A stretch of DNA of 45,673 nt from a bacterium. Lineage in GTDB: Bacteria; Patescibacteriota; Minisyncoccia; UBA6257; 02-FULL-45-10c. How positions within the stretch are numbered: the stretch's first letter is position 1; the number at the start of each line of letters is the position of its first letter. The stretch is from assembly GCA_030700025.1 (NCBI GenBank), contig JAUYKI010000003.1, positions 1 through 45,673 on the forward strand. The letters are read 5' to 3'. The translations under genes and the position numbers were made by a program. The notes under the pieces are model-generated. The model was not told the origin of the DNA. It saw nothing but the letters and a program-made list of their open reading frames with translations, and made no database searches. This document shows positions 44,501-45,673 of the stretch, piece by piece.

Positions 44501-45673
44501 AATTTTCGGCGAATCCGGCGTAACAACTGACGAGAATGGCGAGATTGGACAGAAAACTATTACCACTGACGTATTTAAATACGGCCCTGAAAGGACTAAT
44601 TTTAATACCTTTGCTCTTGAGGTAACGGCAACCGGTAAAACTGACGTGTCTCAAACTCTGGACATCCAGGCCGCCCAGAACTTCTCCGTGGTTTTGTCTT
44701 CTGCCTGCGACCCGATTGGTTCTGATAAAGCGTATCCGATTGAAGTTTCTACCTCGTCTGTCCCCGGTTTTACTCCGACAATTACAATTTGGGGCGCGAA
44801 ACAGAATGACGCGGGGTGCGGAGCTTACGGCAATCTTCCTTGCGACGAGGATAGAGGAATTTCCGAAGCAACGGCAATAACTTTTGATCAAATCCGCGAC
44901 TTTGCGGCGTTTGCGTTTGGTGAATGCGCGGTTACCGAACCAGTGGAAGGAGGAACATATTCAGTTTTGGGATTCATGAACATCGGCTCCACCACCGCAT
45001 CAACCACTTTCGTGAAAACTTCTTCCCAATCCATTGACTTTGCAAAACAGCTTAGAATGTACGCTTCCTCCACCTTTATTTCCGGCGAAGTGTCGGCCAC
45101 TGGTTCGCCTTTTGCCGGCTCTACTATTTCATTTTCTGGTGAAGACGCGACAACATTTGGAGAAGGCGAATTGTTTATGCTTGCCACCTCAACCGCCCAG
45201 CCGCTGGTTCCGGGAGTACCTGCCGCAAAATTAAAACTTTTTGACACTATTATTCTACATAAAACCGCGGCAACCACGATTCCGGACAATCCTCGCGACC
45301 TTTATTGGAATGGGCAAGTGGAGGCAAACCGAACCAGTTTTGAGAACTGGAATACTATAAGGTTGCTTAACGCGACAAATACTATAACCGACGTCGTCTT
45401 TACTAACATGTTCCGCGGCTTTTTCCCGGAAGCCGACCAGGGCGCGTCCACTACTTTCGAGACCATCAAATCCCGCCGAAATCTGGAAGGGGGATTGTAC
45501 GCTTCGTCCACGGCGAATTTTGAAATCAAGGACTTCGCGGCTTCGGATATTGACGACGGCAAGCACATCCGGGTCTTCGACTACAACGCCACCACCACTT
45601 TGATCAATTCCACTTTTGATATTTCGCTGACCCCGACTCCGACTGATCCGGGCATCGAGTTCAACGGCGCGGC
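41586..45673 (+). CDS. Giant repeat surface protein (3' end outside window)
   Basis: An open frame from ATG 41586 runs to the window edge: at least 1362 residues with no stop. Residues ~14-34 (FAALFIVFTAAAFYFAYQTF region) are a signal anchor; the rest is Thr/Ser/Ala-rich beta sequence. From ~520 a large unit of about 420-427 residues occurs twice in tandem. Each begins with an Ig-like/invasin-type segment (VKSGGQPVSGASVTLTSDVS; VDSLNAPIEGATVKLTDSEG, both followed by TTDENGEI) and contains ITIWGAK, GCGAYGNL, ITFDQIRD, MNIGSTTASTTFVKT, YASSTFISGEVSATGSPFAG and DIDDGKHIRVF. It starts 3 nt after the spermidine-synthase-like gene. Likely an adhesin or S-layer-like surface protein; function is inference. 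Confidence 0.8.
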   Translation, partial: MSETIYKIYNKIKPNLIFAALFIVFTAAAFYFAYQTFIPAFATGTFSDDFVDIDRMEDNADGRWLDVALETVIGAETAFETAEGAGFLRTLNNTTGAFSNIGMKKTYAADLNNNQVWYYFFPGAVTQGNVKDLISNMGVTLCDGAVGAAGSVCGGNTMTWYACTGDCSTKLTSGAWNNIKFYTTKPDAISGAEFDPVNTASIALMFDVSSKMTAKAGFPSQGWDFMRSGTKIIVTGGSASNPVTFQDMKDYVTTENFDSVSIVASTFVNMGTGLQIGDGSTETFFTDTDKFVFMDMYNTDDKISFILQPKSTTTFGAFEDGFSISGNIIKYPLTASTSAQIHKDTRSSPFVFPSSYAPLPELYLYASAIKGAHDIFFGTSTAAAIGRGQIFDTEIDNASTTFIYSAGVASDGFEFKNVDIHHSTSSATSTAKIFITPNKEYENIRIFASPTNALDIATTTGGPDQITLKNITLSNNKGYDIRIENPYIVNTINSSFTNASTTYLNQERGWTLNKQYTFDVTVKSGGQPVSGASVTLTSDVSGQVFTATTDENGEITQKVVTAFQITHATSSGSVVVTDLNNFTLDVTATGLDASSQTVTIGSAQDLTVLLTSACTSSGADKAYPISVSTSSETGFIPTITLWGAKGGDAGCGAYGNLTCDGDPNTGGNQDIGISEDTAITFDQIRDLAKFAYGECAVKSPAAGSFAVIGFMNIGSTTASTTFVKTASESIDFGFQTKLYASSTFISGEVSATGSPFAGSTISFSGDEAINSDEGQLFTLGETAGAPASVLKLFDSIVLHKTTASTSPAVTPNIFGQLNSNRTSFENWFQIKLKNATNTVEDSVFTNMGAGFLPFVDQGSDTTFDTIKSRKITSGGLYATSSASFRIDNLAITDIDDGKHIRVFNYNNATTTLVNSTFDISLTPTPEDPGIEFNGSGNGAIERAFTLDLKIVDSLNAPIEGATVKLTDSEGNKIFGESGVTTDENGEIGQKTITTDVFKYGPERTNFNTFALEVTATGKTDVSQTLDIQAAQNFSVVLSSACDPIGSDKAYPIEVSTSSVPGFTPTITIWGAKQNDAGCGAYGNLPCDEDRGISEATAITFDQIRDFAAFAFGECAVTEPVEGGTYSVLGFMNIGSTTASTTFVKTSSQSIDFAKQLRMYASSTFISGEVSATGSPFAGSTISFSGEDATTFGEGELFMLATSTAQPLVPGVPAAKLKLFDTIILHKTAATTIPDNPRDLYWNGQVEANRTSFENWNTIRLLNATNTITDVVFTNMFRGFFPEADQGASTTFETIKSRRNLEGGLYASSTANFEIKDFAASDIDDGKHIRVFDYNATTTLINSTFDISLTPTPTDPGIEFNGA
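43129..45673 (+). repeat. Tandem ~1.26-1.28 kb coding repeat, two units seen
   Basis: Matching landmarks are 1260 bp apart early (ATGAACATCGGC at 43716 and 44976) and 1281-1284 bp apart late (GACGGCAAGC at 44271 and 45555; GATCCGGGCAT at 44364 and 45645). Short indels account for the drift. The second unit ends at the window edge, so more may follow. Confidence 0.88.

Overview
The window reads as a chromosomal segment of a Candidate Phyla Radiation (Patescibacteria, most likely Parcubacteria-type) bacterium. The signs are a divergent 16S rRNA 3' part standing alone with no 23S after it, very compact housekeeping genes, an adenosylcobalamin-type ribonucleotide reductase, a PilM-PilN fusion, a group I intron in a tRNA, and dispersed short palindromes, some of them translated inside genes. 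Standard code 11 fits, because TGA is used as a stop. Family calls rest on motifs read by eye; no database search was possible.

Layout. 1-853: 3' part of 16S rRNA, then a terminator. 0.9-12.7 kb: housekeeping block (prepilin-like protein, PilMN, Pth, signal peptidase I, HisRS, HIT protein, bS21, YqeY, YbeY, FtsA, FtsZ, class II RNR) with small stand-alone genes between. 12.7-17.0 kb: a two-gene beta-oxidation operon (thiolase plus a fused hydratase/dehydrogenase) and a pair of small genes, one nuclease-like. 17.0-18.0 kb: tRNA-Asn split by a group I intron that encodes an HNH endonuclease, surrounded by copies of the tRNA 3' end and palindromes. 18.0-22.1 kb: small membrane proteins, a PD-(D/E)XK protein, a candidate small RNA, and a SHOCT/DUF2061/DsrE group. 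22.2-24.7 kb: convergent M16 peptidase and C45-type hydrolase. 24.8-31.5 kb: defence-like island (MvaI/BcnI-type restriction-modification pair, DUF1508, an unknown gene pair, an HTH/Doc toxin-antitoxin module, a DUF2779 nuclease and a DnaQ-like exonuclease). 31.6-45.7 kb: cell-surface block (DsbA-like protein, O-antigen-ligase-like TPR protein, a beta-helix/PKD protein, a MerR-like regulator, a membrane protein fused to spermidine synthase, and a giant repeat protein cut by the window end).

The most striking signal is about translation initiation. The 16S gene runs to its conserved GGATCA and then continues ATTAAATAC: the CCTCC anti-Shine-Dalgarno is absent there and in the next 200 bases. 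Many genes have a -10 box ending exactly 6 nt (sometimes 7) before the ATG, the geometry of leaderless mRNA (genes at 895, 3671-, 7041, 10391, 18388, 19022, 20236, 24864, 28547, 32410). In contrast a second set (2913, 6726, 10261-, 12833, 14158, 16284, 16651, 22233, 24686-) carries strong GGAGG-type Shine-Dalgarno motifs, mostly with real leaders, own promoters and terminators. The two sets hardly mix. How the second set would be read without an anti-SD is the main open question of this window.
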